Both the position numbers and the translations under genes were made by a program. A DNA stretch of 64,000 nucleotides from Microbacterium abyssi (lineage in GTDB: Bacteria; Actinomycetota; Actinomycetes; Actinomycetales; Microbacteriaceae). The notes beneath the pieces are model-generated. The model was not told where the DNA came from, searched no databases, and worked only from the letters and a program-made list of their open reading frames with translations. Below, in pieces: positions 24,065 through 31,752 of the stretch; within the stretch, counting starts at the first letter, position 1, and each line of letters opens with the position of its first letter. The stretch lies in assembly GCF_015277895.1 (NCBI RefSeq), contig NZ_CP063815.1, forward strand, positions 744,001 through 808,000, in the 5' to 3' direction.

Positions 24065-25540
24065 ATGACCACCGCACTCGCAGCGAACGAGACCGCCCTG
24101 CTCGACAACGTCCCGAAGGGGCTGTTCATCGGAGGCGAATGGACCGATGCCGAGGGCGGGCGGACCTTCGAGGTGCGCGACCCGGCGACGAACGCCGTGA
24201 TCGCCTCGATCGCCGACGCGACGCCGGCCGACGGCATCCGCGCCCTCGATGCGGCTGTGGCCGCGCAGGACGAATGGGCGGCCACCCCGGCGCGCACCCG
24301 CAGCGACATCTTGCGCCGCGCGTTCGACCTCGTGCAGGAGCACAAGGAGGACCTCGCGCTGCTCATGACCCTCGAGATGGGCAAGCCGCTCGCCGAGTCG
24401 CGCGGCGAGGTCGTCTACGGCGGCGAGTTCCTGCGCTGGTTCAGCGAGGAAGCCGTGCGCATCTCGGGCCGGTACGGGCAGAACCCGGAGGGCACGGGTC
24501 GGATGATCGTGTCGCAGCGCCCGGTGGGGCCGTCGTTCTTCATCACACCGTGGAACTTCCCGTTCGCGATGGCCACCCGCAAGATCGCACCGGCGCTTGC
24601 GGCCGGCTGCACCGTCGTCATCAAACCCCCGGCTTTGACGCCGCTCACGACGATCTTCTTCACGAAGCTCCTCGAGCAGGCGGGACTGCCGGCCGGCGTC
24701 GTCAACGTGGTGCAGACCTCGTCCTCGTCGAAGGTGTCGGCGCCGATCATCGCCGATCCCCGGCTGCGCAAGCTCTCGTTCACGGGATCGACCGAGGTCG
24801 GCCGCAAGCTCATCGCCCAGGCCGCTGAGGGCGTGCTGCGCGTGTCGATGGAACTCGGCGGCAACGCACCCTTCGTCGTGTTCGACGACGCCGACCTCGA
24901 CAAGGCGGTGGACGGGGCGATGCTCGCGAAGTTCCGCAACATCGGCCAGGCCTGCACGGCCGCGAACCGTTTCATCGTGCACTCCTCGATCGCCGGCGAT
25001 TTCGCCGACCGCGTTACCGAGCGCGTGAAGGCGATGAAGATCGGTCGCGGCACCGAGGACGAGGTCGCGATCGGACCGCTCATCGACGCGGATGCCGTCG
25101 CGAAGGCCCGCGACCTCGTTCAGGATGCCGTCGACCGCGGTGCCGGCATCCGCACAGGTGGCAGCGCCATCGAGGGGGATGGCAGCTTCTTCGAGCCGAC
25201 CGTCATCACCGACGTCGCGAAGGGCAGCGACATCCTCCGCGAGGAGATCTTCGGCCCGGTGCTCGCCATCGCCACCTTCGAGACCGAGGAGGACGCCGTC
25301 CGTCTCGCCAACGACACCAAGTACGGTCTGGTCTCGTACGTGTTCACTGAGGACCTCGCCCGCGGGCACCGGATGATCGACGCGCTCGAGACCGGCATGA
25401 TGGGGCTGAACGTGGGCGTGGTCTCGAACGCCGCAGCACCGTTCGGCGGTGTCAAGCAGTCCGGCGTCGGCCGCGAGGGCGGCTTCGAGGGCATCCACGA
25501 GTACCTGTCGACCAAGTACACCCTGATCCCGAACGACTGA
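24065..25540 (+). CDS. gabD: NAD(P)-dependent succinate-semialdehyde dehydrogenase, GabD type
   Basis: The 491-residue aldehyde dehydrogenase has the GabD-like signature LLMTLEMGKPLAESRGEV...FLRWFSEEAVRISGRY, the TPWNFPFAM cofactor-site loop, glutamate in MELGGNAPF and the catalytic cysteine in GQACTAANRF. The reaction is succinate semialdehyde to succinate. It may instead, or also, oxidise 4-aminobutanal from putrescine oxidase, because the cluster has two such enzymes and no typical aminobutyraldehyde dehydrogenase. One deviation is KPPALTPL where KPA(S/E) is usual. The start follows GAAAGAGAG. An upstream extension in frame overlaps the permease gene and is a shadow. Confidence 0.9.
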   Translation: MTTALAANETALLDNVPKGLFIGGEWTDAEGGRTFEVRDPATNAVIASIADATPADGIRALDAAVAAQDEWAATPARTRSDILRRAFDLVQEHKEDLALLMTLEMGKPLAESRGEVVYGGEFLRWFSEEAVRISGRYGQNPEGTGRMIVSQRPVGPSFFITPWNFPFAMATRKIAPALAAGCTVVIKPPALTPLTTIFFTKLLEQAGLPAGVVNVVQTSSSSKVSAPIIADPRLRKLSFTGSTEVGRKLIAQAAEGVLRVSMELGGNAPFVVFDDADLDKAVDGAMLAKFRNIGQACTAANRFIVHSSIAGDFADRVTERVKAMKIGRGTEDEVAIGPLIDADAVAKARDLVQDAVDRGAGIRTGGSAIEGDGSFFEPTVITDVAKGSDILREEIFGPVLAIATFETEEDAVRLANDTKYGLVSYVFTEDLARGHRMIDALETGMMGLNVGVVSNAAAPFGGVKQSGVGREGGFEGIHEYLSTKYTLIPND

Positions 25541-25547
25541 GAGGACG

Positions 25548-26912
25548 ATGATGACCGATTACGCCGTCACCAATCCCGCCACCGGGGAGACGACCGCCAC
25601 CTACGACACGTTCACCGACGCCCAGATCGACGAGGCGATCGGACGAGCGGATGCCGCGGCATCCGTCTGGGCGAAGACGTCGCCCGCCGACCGCGCCGCC
25701 GTGATCCGCCGGATCGCCGAACTGCACCGCGAGCGACGCGACGATCTCGCCGCTGTGATGGTGAGGGAGATGGGCAAGCCGATCGCGGCGGCGATCGGCG
25801 AGGTCGATTTCGCCGCCGACATCGTCGAGTACTACGCGGACAACATCGCACAGATCACCGGCGATGCGCCGTTGACGATCGTCGGCGACGGCACAGCGGT
25901 GATCCGCCGCACGCCGCTCGGAGTGCTGCTGGGGATCATGCCGTGGAACTTCCCGGCCTATCAGGTCGCGCGCTTCGCGGCTCCCAACCTCGCCATCGGC
26001 AATACGATCATCCTCAAGCACGCTCCGCAGTGTCCGGAATCGTCCGCGATGCTCGAGACCATCTATCAGGATGCCGGTCTCCCCGACGGCGGCTACGTGA
26101 ACGTCTACGCGACCAACGAACAGGCGGCCGACATCATCGCGGATCCGCGCGTGCACGGTGTCTCGGTGACCGGCTCAGAGCGCGCGGGCGCCGCGGTGGC
26201 CGAGGTAGCAGGCCGCAATCTGAAGAAGGTCGCGCTGGAGCTGGGCGGGTCCGACCCGTTCCTCGTGCTGTCGGCCGATGACCTCGACTCCGTCGTGCAG
26301 GCCGCCGTCGACGCGCGGCTCGACAACAACGGGCAGTCGTGCAACGGCGCCAAGCGCTTCATCATCACCGATCGCCTCTACGAGGAGTTCACGGAGAAGT
26401 TCGTCGCCGCGCTCGCCGCGGTGCAGGCACAGGACCCCGCGCAGGAGGAGACCGTGCTCGGCCCCCTCTCATCGCTCGCCGCAGCCGAGCGGCTGCAGGA
26501 GCAGATCGACCGGGCTGTCGCGCAGGGGGCGACCCTTCTCACCGGCGGCACCCGTGACGGCGCCTTCTTCGCACCGACCGTGCTGGCGGACGTCACCGCC
26601 GACATGGATCTGTATCGCGAGGAGCTGTTCGGGCCGGCGGCGGTCGTGTACCGCGCAGCCGATGAAGAGGATGCGGTCGCCATCGCGAACGGCACGCCGT
26701 TCGGGCTCGGGTCTTACGTGTTCACCACGGACGCCGAGCAGGCCGAACGAGTCGCCGATCGGATCGAGGCGGGCATGGTCTACGTCAACCTCGTGCTCGC
26801 CGACAGCCCGGAGCTCCCGTTCGGCGGCGTCAAGCGGAGCGGCACCTCGCGTGAACTGGGGCTTCTGGCCGCCGACGAGTTCGTCAACAAGAAGCTCATC
26901 CGCACGGCCTGA
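25548..26912 (+). CDS. Succinate-semialdehyde dehydrogenase, Sad/GabD2 type
   Basis: A 454-residue aldehyde dehydrogenase of the shorter Sad (YneI)/GabD2 branch: NPATGET start, MVREMGKPI, IMPWNFPAYQVARF, ILKHAPQCPES (the KHAP motif is typical of this branch), ELGGSDPFLVL with the base glutamate and NNGQSCNGAKRFI with the catalytic cysteine. It lies seven bases after gabD. Two adjacent ATGs (25548 and 25551) are possible starts after GAGAGGACG. Either this enzyme or the preceding one could act on 4-aminobutanal, closing the route from putrescine to succinate. It is the last gene of the cluster. Confidence 0.9.
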   Translation: MMTDYAVTNPATGETTATYDTFTDAQIDEAIGRADAAASVWAKTSPADRAAVIRRIAELHRERRDDLAAVMVREMGKPIAAAIGEVDFAADIVEYYADNIAQITGDAPLTIVGDGTAVIRRTPLGVLLGIMPWNFPAYQVARFAAPNLAIGNTIILKHAPQCPESSAMLETIYQDAGLPDGGYVNVYATNEQAADIIADPRVHGVSVTGSERAGAAVAEVAGRNLKKVALELGGSDPFLVLSADDLDSVVQAAVDARLDNNGQSCNGAKRFIITDRLYEEFTEKFVAALAAVQAQDPAQEETVLGPLSSLAAAERLQEQIDRAVAQGATLLTGGTRDGAFFAPTVLADVTADMDLYREELFGPAAVVYRAADEEDAVAIANGTPFGLGSYVFTTDAEQAERVADRIEAGMVYVNLVLADSPELPFGGVKRSGTSRELGLLAADEFVNKKLIRTA

Positions 26913-26966
26913 GTCGCCGGGTGGTGCTCCCTTGTGCTGGGTGGCCGGTGCTGCGCTCCGCCCTGC

Positions 26967-27026
26967 GGGGCGTTGAGCGAGCGCAGCGAGACGAAACGGG
27001 TTGAGCGAGCGGAGCGAGTCGAAGCC
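26967..27026. repeat. Two-unit element D2 (half of the →→←← element D1)
   Basis: Two tandem units in one orientation (GGCGTTGAGCGAGCGCAGCG... and GGTTGAGCGAGCGGAGCG..., ending GTCGAAGCC) match units 3 and 4 of element D1 nearly base for base. The opposite arms are missing. The piece ends 22 bases before the -10 box of the following GntR regulator gene. Confidence 0.75.
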
Positions 27027-27060
27027 TCGGCGGCTGCGACGTTTCGCTAGCGTTGGAGGG

Positions 27061-27768
27061 ATGAAGCCCGAGCGAGTGACCCGCACGCAGTCCGTCGTGG
27101 ACGGACTGCTCGATGCGATCATCGCCGGCCGCCTCCAGGCGGGGGAGACCCTGCCGGCCGAAGCCGATCTCGCAGCTCTCCTCGGAGTGTCGCGCCTCAC
27201 GCTCCGGGAGGGCGTGCGGCTGCTGCAGGCGCAGGGCGTCATCGTCGCGGTCCCCGGCAGCCGGCACCGGGTCGCCCCCGTCGACGAGTGGACCGGCCTC
27301 GAAGCCGTCGTGCGCTATTCCCGCAGCGGAGGAGCTCGCCGCCGCTCGTCCCTCGACCTGCTCGACATGCGCGTGATGTTCGAGACCGGCGCCGCGGAGC
27401 TCGCGGCTCCCCGCTGCACCGACGAGCACATCGCGCGGCTCGAGGAGCTGCTCGAGCAGATGCGCACGGCACACGCCCACGGGGACGTGCCCGGGTTCGT
27501 GGATGCCGACCTCGCCTTCCACGACGTCATCTTCGCCGCCGCCGATAACCGGATCCTCGTCGCATCGGTCCGGCCGCTCACCACGATGCTGCAGGACTCC
27601 CGGAGCGAGACCAGCGCCGTACTCGAGATCCGTGAGCACGCTCTCGTCGAGCACGCCGCCGTTCTCGACGCGATGCGCTCGCGATCGCCCCAGACTGCAC
27701 GCGAGGCGATGGCCAGCCACATGCGCCAGACGCGGGATGATCTGCTGCACTACGTGCTGGGCGAGTAG
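27061..27768 (+). CDS. GntR-family (FadR/FCD subfamily) transcriptional regulator
   Basis: A 235-residue regulator with an N-terminal winged helix-turn-helix (ETLPAEADLAALLGVSRLTLREGVRLL, residues about 25-60) and a C-terminal all-helical FCD ligand domain carrying the usual metal-site pattern (D of DLAFHDVIF, later histidines in EHALVEHAAVLDA and SHMRQTRDD). The start at 27061 is leaderless, seven bases after TAGCGT (27048-27053); a start at 27001 lies inside repeat D2. It sits directly before the sugar-acid operon, and a near-perfect palindrome in the gap is its likely operator. Confidence 0.9.
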   Translation: MKPERVTRTQSVVDGLLDAIIAGRLQAGETLPAEADLAALLGVSRLTLREGVRLLQAQGVIVAVPGSRHRVAPVDEWTGLEAVVRYSRSGGARRRSSLDLLDMRVMFETGAAELAAPRCTDEHIARLEELLEQMRTAHAHGDVPGFVDADLAFHDVIFAAADNRILVASVRPLTTMLQDSRSETSAVLEIREHALVEHAAVLDAMRSRSPQTAREAMASHMRQTRDDLLHYVLGE

Positions 27769-27812
27769 CGACCTCGCCTCGTTTGCCCGAAGGCCGATTT
27801 AGGCGTAACCTC

Positions 27813-27832
27813 GTTATCTGATATCGGATAAC
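27813..27832. promoter_or_regulatory. Palindromic operator before the sugar-acid operon
   Basis: GTTATCTGATATCGGATAAC matches its own reverse complement at 18 of 20 positions. It lies 42 bases before the kinase start and 44 bases after the GntR regulator gene. Length, symmetry and the AT-rich core fit FadR-subfamily operators. Confidence 0.7.
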
Positions 27833-27874
27833 CTGCACCGAATCACCAAGATCCCTCTGAACGAAGGAGTTCCC

Positions 27875-29278
27875 GTGCACGTCGACGCGCTTCTCGCCGG
27901 CATCCCGGTCCCCGTCGAGATCGACGCCGCTGAGGTTCGCGCATCGCTCGATCCGCGCGGGGTGCTCGTCGTTCTGGACGACGATCCGACCGGCACGCAG
28001 TCCGTCTCGAACCTTCCGGTCCTCACCCGCTGGGAGAAGGAGGACCTCGCCGGTGCCTTCGCGACCGGGGCCGCAGCCGTCTACGTGCTCACCAACACGC
28101 GCTCGCTCGACGAGAAGACCGCGGCCGAGCGCAACCGCGAGGTCGTCGCGGTCGCGCTCGCCGCGGCATCCGAGGCGGGCCGTCGCGTGACCTTCGTGTC
28201 GCGCGGGGACTCCACGCTGCGCGGCCACTTCCCGCTCGAGACCGACGTGCTGTCGACCGAGATCGTCGCCCATGGCGGCCGCGCACCCGAGCTGACCCTC
28301 CTCGTCCCGGCATTCCCGGATGCCGGCCGCGTCACGGTCGACTCGGTGCACTACTGGGTGACGGACGGCGAGGCGACCCCTGTCGGGGATACGCCGTTCG
28401 CGAAGGACGCCACCTTCGGCTTCGCATCATCGAACCTCCGCGACTGGGTCGCCGAGAAGACGAACGGGCGCATCGTGGCCGAAGAGGTCGCCGCACTCAC
28501 CGTCCAGATCATCCGCTCCGGCGTCGATGCCGTCGCCGACTTCCTCGCCGGGCTCTCGACGGGCACCGTGGTCGCGGTCGATGTCGTCGACGAGAGCGAC
28601 ATGCGCGTCGTCGCCCTCGCGCTCCACAGCCTTCACGAACGCCAGGTGCTGCTGCGCGTCGGCCCGCCGTACGTACGTGCCCACATCGGACAGGACATCG
28701 CCGAGCCGGTGTCCGCCGCCGACATCCCGTTCGCCTACGACCGCGGCGGCCTGGTCGTCGTCGGCAGCCACGTGCCGCTGACCACCGCCCAGCTCGAGGA
28801 GCTGCGTCGGCAGCGCCCCGACACCGTCACGATCGAACTCGACGTCCGCCAGCTCATCGACGAGCGCCGCGAGGTGCACCTCGACGCCCAGGCGCACGCA
28901 GTCGCCGCCGAGCTCGCCTCCGGATCGGTGATCGTGCACACCACGCGCGAGCTCGTCACGGGTGCGGACGGCGAGGAGAGCCTCGAGATCGCGCGCAAGG
29001 TCTCCAGCGGCGTCGTCGACCTCGTCCGCCGGGTGCTCGCGATCGCGCCGCCCCGTTTCGTGATCGCCAAGGGCGGCATCACCTCCAGCGACGTCGCCAG
29101 CGAGGCTCTCGAGATCCGCCGTGCCACCGTGCTCGGACCCATGCTGCCCGGCATCGTGTCGCTGTGGCAGCCGCAGACCGGCCCTGCCGTCGGCATCCCG
29201 TACATCGTCTTCGCCGGCAACGTCGGCGACACCGACTCGCTGGCCCGCGTCGTCGCGACCCTCGCCGACGCCGACTGA
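27875..29278 (+). CDS. Four-carbon acid sugar kinase family protein (OtnK/DtnK-like, DUF1537)
   Basis: A 467-residue ATP-dependent kinase. The N-terminal substrate domain has VLDDDPTGTQSVSNLPVLT and NTRSLDEKTAAERN followed by FVSRGDSTLRGHFPLET, which is diagnostic for the OtnK/DtnK family; the C-terminal nucleotide domain contains FVIAKGGITSSDVA and GPMLPGIVSLW. Family members phosphorylate D-threonate, D-erythronate or 2-oxotetronate at C4. The GTG follows GAAGGAG at seven bases. It is the first gene of a kinase-dehydrogenase-permease operon under a GntR regulator. No aldolase or decarboxylating dehydrogenase that would use the product is in the window. Confidence 0.88.
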   Translation: MHVDALLAGIPVPVEIDAAEVRASLDPRGVLVVLDDDPTGTQSVSNLPVLTRWEKEDLAGAFATGAAAVYVLTNTRSLDEKTAAERNREVVAVALAAASEAGRRVTFVSRGDSTLRGHFPLETDVLSTEIVAHGGRAPELTLLVPAFPDAGRVTVDSVHYWVTDGEATPVGDTPFAKDATFGFASSNLRDWVAEKTNGRIVAEEVAALTVQIIRSGVDAVADFLAGLSTGTVVAVDVVDESDMRVVALALHSLHERQVLLRVGPPYVRAHIGQDIAEPVSAADIPFAYDRGGLVVVGSHVPLTTAQLEELRRQRPDTVTIELDVRQLIDERREVHLDAQAHAVAAELASGSVIVHTTRELVTGADGEESLEIARKVSSGVVDLVRRVLAIAPPRFVIAKGGITSSDVASEALEIRRATVLGPMLPGIVSLWQPQTGPAVGIPYIVFAGNVGDTDSLARVVATLADAD

Positions 29279-29295
29279 GATTTGAAAGGAACACA

Positions 29296-30186
29296 ATGAC
29301 CTCCACCGTCGCCGTCATCGGACTGGGAGCAATGGGCCTCCCGATGGCCACCCGCCTCGCCGAGCGCTTCGAGGTGCGCGGCTTCGACATCGCCGCTGAG
29401 CGCATCGCATTGGCCGCCGAGAAGGGTGTGCAGCCGGCGGAATCCGCCGCGGATGCCGTCACCGACGCGCAAGCGGTCCTCGTCGCGGTGCGCACCGGCG
29501 GCCAGCTCAACGACCTCCTCTTCGGCGAGACCGGCCTCGCCTCGCACCTCGCCGACGGCGCGGTCGTGATCCTCACCAGCACGGTGGGCACCGACGGCAT
29601 CGGTGACATCGCCGCACGCCTCGCCGAGCACGGCGCGCAGCTGGTGGATGCTCCGCTCTCCGGCGGCCCCGTTCGTGCCGGCCAGGGCGACCTGCTGATC
29701 GTCGTGGGCGCCGCTCCCTCGGCGCTCGAGGTCGCGCGCCCCGTGCTCGACCAGCTCGCCTCGACTCTGTCGATCGTCGGGGACAATCCCGGCGACGGTC
29801 AGGCCCTGAAGACCGTCAACCAGCTGCTGTGCGGTGTGCACATCGCGGCCGCCGCCGAGGCTCTGGCCCTCGCCGACGCTCTGGGCCTCGACCGGGAGAA
29901 CACCCTCGAGGCGCTCACCGCCGGTGCGGCGAACTCCTTCATGCTCGGCAACCGCGGTCCTCGCTCGCTGCAGGCCTACGACGAGGACGGGGCCGAGGTC
30001 CTCAGCCGCCTCGACATCTTCGTCAAGGACATGGGCATCGTCGGCAACGCCGCCCGCGCCGCGCACCTGTCGACCCCGGTCGCGAACGCCGCCGAGCAGC
30101 TGTTCCTGCTCGGCGAGGCCCAGGGCCTCGGCGATCACGACGACTCCGCCGTGATCCGCGTCATCGCTCCCGAACGTCTTTCCTGA
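29296..30186 (+). CDS. Beta-hydroxyacid dehydrogenase, LtnD-like
   Basis: A 296-residue NAD(P)-dependent dehydrogenase of the 3-hydroxyisobutyrate/6-phosphogluconate type: GLGAMGLPMATRL (dinucleotide binding, residues 8-20), DAPLSGGPVRAGQGDL (substrate binding, about 115-130) and the catalytic lysine in ALKTVNQLLCG (about 174). In four-carbon acid sugar clusters the LtnD enzyme oxidises L-threonate or D-erythronate to the 2-oxo acid that OtnK phosphorylates. Alternatives are tartronate semialdehyde reductase or a related enzyme. The ATG follows GAAAGGA; the frame upstream is a shadow of the kinase gene. Confidence 0.87.
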   Translation: MTSTVAVIGLGAMGLPMATRLAERFEVRGFDIAAERIALAAEKGVQPAESAADAVTDAQAVLVAVRTGGQLNDLLFGETGLASHLADGAVVILTSTVGTDGIGDIAARLAEHGAQLVDAPLSGGPVRAGQGDLLIVVGAAPSALEVARPVLDQLASTLSIVGDNPGDGQALKTVNQLLCGVHIAAAAEALALADALGLDRENTLEALTAGAANSFMLGNRGPRSLQAYDEDGAEVLSRLDIFVKDMGIVGNAARAAHLSTPVANAAEQLFLLGEAQGLGDHDDSAVIRVIAPERLS

Positions 30187-30243
30187 ACCCGACCGCAACC
30201 AGGGCGCACCCGCGTCCTCGAACCTGAAAGAAGAGATCCAGAG

Positions 30244-31665
30244 ATGCTTCCTCTTCCCGCGCTGATCGCGATCGGAGTCGCCGGCCTCGCGCTGCTGCTC
30301 CTGCTGATCATCCGATTCAAGATGCAGGCGTTCTACGCCCTCATCCTCGTATCGATCCTCGTCGGTCTTGCTGCCGGCCTGCCGATGACGACGATCCCCG
30401 CCAGCGGGGATACGCCGGAACAGCTCGGCATCATCCAGGCGATCATCGCCGGTGTCGGCGGCACCCTCGGATCCGTCGCCGTGCTGGTGGCGCTCGGCTC
30501 GATGCTCGGCAAGATCATCGAGCTCTCGGGCGGAGCGGAGTCGCTCGCCGGGAAGTTCACCAAGTGGCTGGGACCCAAGCGGGTCGGCATCGCCCTCGTC
30601 ATCGCTGCAGCGATCCTCGCGATCCCGGTGTTCTTCGACGCCGGCTTCATCATCCTCGTGCCGATCATCTTCGCGTTCTCGAAGATCGCCGGACTCAATC
30701 CGATCAAGTTCGGTCTGCCCGTCGCCGGCATCATGCTCGCCGTGCACGTGGCCGTGCCGCCGCACCCCGGCATCGTCGGGGGCGCCACCATCCTCGGCGC
30801 CGACATGGGCTGGGTGCTGATCTTCTCGCTTATCATCTCGATCCCGCTCGCCGCGCTGTCGTTCTGGGTCGGCAAGATCATCAACCGTCGCGAGTACGCG
30901 ATGATCGAGGCCACCAAGGAGATGTTCGACAGCTTCGGCACCGAGAAGGCGTCGATCAATGCCGGGCTCCGTGAGGGCGAGAAGGCACCGAGCGCCTTCA
31001 CCGTGCTCGCGCTGATCCTGCTGCCGTTGGTTCTCATCATGCTCGGCACCACCGTCGCGCCGGCCTTCGAGTCCGGAACGTTCTGGAACGGATTCCTCTC
31101 GATGATCGGGCAGCCGATCTTCGCCCTCATGGTCGCGATCGCCGCGGCGATGTTCTTCCTCGGCGTCCGTCGCGGCTGGTCACCCGCCAAGCTCGGCGAG
31201 GTCATGGAGTCGGCGCTGCCGTCGGCCGCCGTCATCATCCTCGTCACCGGTGCCGGTGGCGCGTTCGGGAAGATCCTCACCGAGACCGGCATCGGCGGTG
31301 CCGTCGCCGAGCTCATGGCGGGCAGCGGCATGCCCATCCTGCTCGCGGCCTTCCTCATCTCGCTCATCATGCGCGCAGCGCAGGGGTCGGCGACGGTCGC
31401 CATCACCACGACGGCGGGCCTGCTGCTGCCGACCGTGGCCGTGCTCGGCCTCGACACGATCCACATCGCGCTCGTCGCGGTCGCGATCGGCTACGGCGCG
31501 CTCGGCCTCAGCCACGTGAACGACTCCGGGTTCTGGGTCGTCACGCGCTACCTCGGGTTGTCGGTCAAGGACGGGCTGCGTACCTGGACGCCGCTGACGA
31601 CCGTGCTCGGCGTCGCCGGGTTCCTTCTCACCTGGCTCACGTATGCCGTCATCCCGATGAGCTGA
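30244..31665 (+). CDS. GntP family permease (gluconate/sugar-acid:H+ symporter)
   Basis: A 473-residue membrane protein with about 12-14 helices. Characteristic are the region around AIPVFFDAGFIILVPI with GLNPIKFGLPVAG and HVAVPPHPG, the second-half LVTGAGGAFGKILTETGIG and AAQGSATVAITTTAGL, and the final SHVNDSGFWVVTRYLGL. GntP transporters take up gluconate and other sugar acids. Its place after the kinase and dehydrogenase suggests uptake of a four-carbon acid such as threonate or erythronate. The ribosome-binding site is GAAGAGAT. A terminator follows. Confidence 0.9.
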   Translation: MLPLPALIAIGVAGLALLLLLIIRFKMQAFYALILVSILVGLAAGLPMTTIPASGDTPEQLGIIQAIIAGVGGTLGSVAVLVALGSMLGKIIELSGGAESLAGKFTKWLGPKRVGIALVIAAAILAIPVFFDAGFIILVPIIFAFSKIAGLNPIKFGLPVAGIMLAVHVAVPPHPGIVGGATILGADMGWVLIFSLIISIPLAALSFWVGKIINRREYAMIEATKEMFDSFGTEKASINAGLREGEKAPSAFTVLALILLPLVLIMLGTTVAPAFESGTFWNGFLSMIGQPIFALMVAIAAAMFFLGVRRGWSPAKLGEVMESALPSAAVIILVTGAGGAFGKILTETGIGGAVAELMAGSGMPILLAAFLISLIMRAAQGSATVAITTTAGLLLPTVAVLGLDTIHIALVAVAIGYGALGLSHVNDSGFWVVTRYLGLSVKDGLRTWTPLTTVLGVAGFLLTWLTYAVIPMS

Positions 31666-31676
31666 CAGCACCTGAC

Positions 31677-31718
31677 AGAGGCCCCTGGCGCTCGCGAAAG
31701 CGGATGCCGGGGGCCTCT
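31677..31718 (+). terminator. Terminator after the GntP permease gene
   Basis: AGAGGCCCC (31677-31685) pairs with GGGGCCTCT (31710-31718) around a loop that has its own small stem. It ends the sugar-acid operon 12 bases after the stop codon. Confidence 0.7.
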
Positions 31719-31752
31719 CGCTCTGCACATGCGTCCGGACTAGGGTCGGGAC

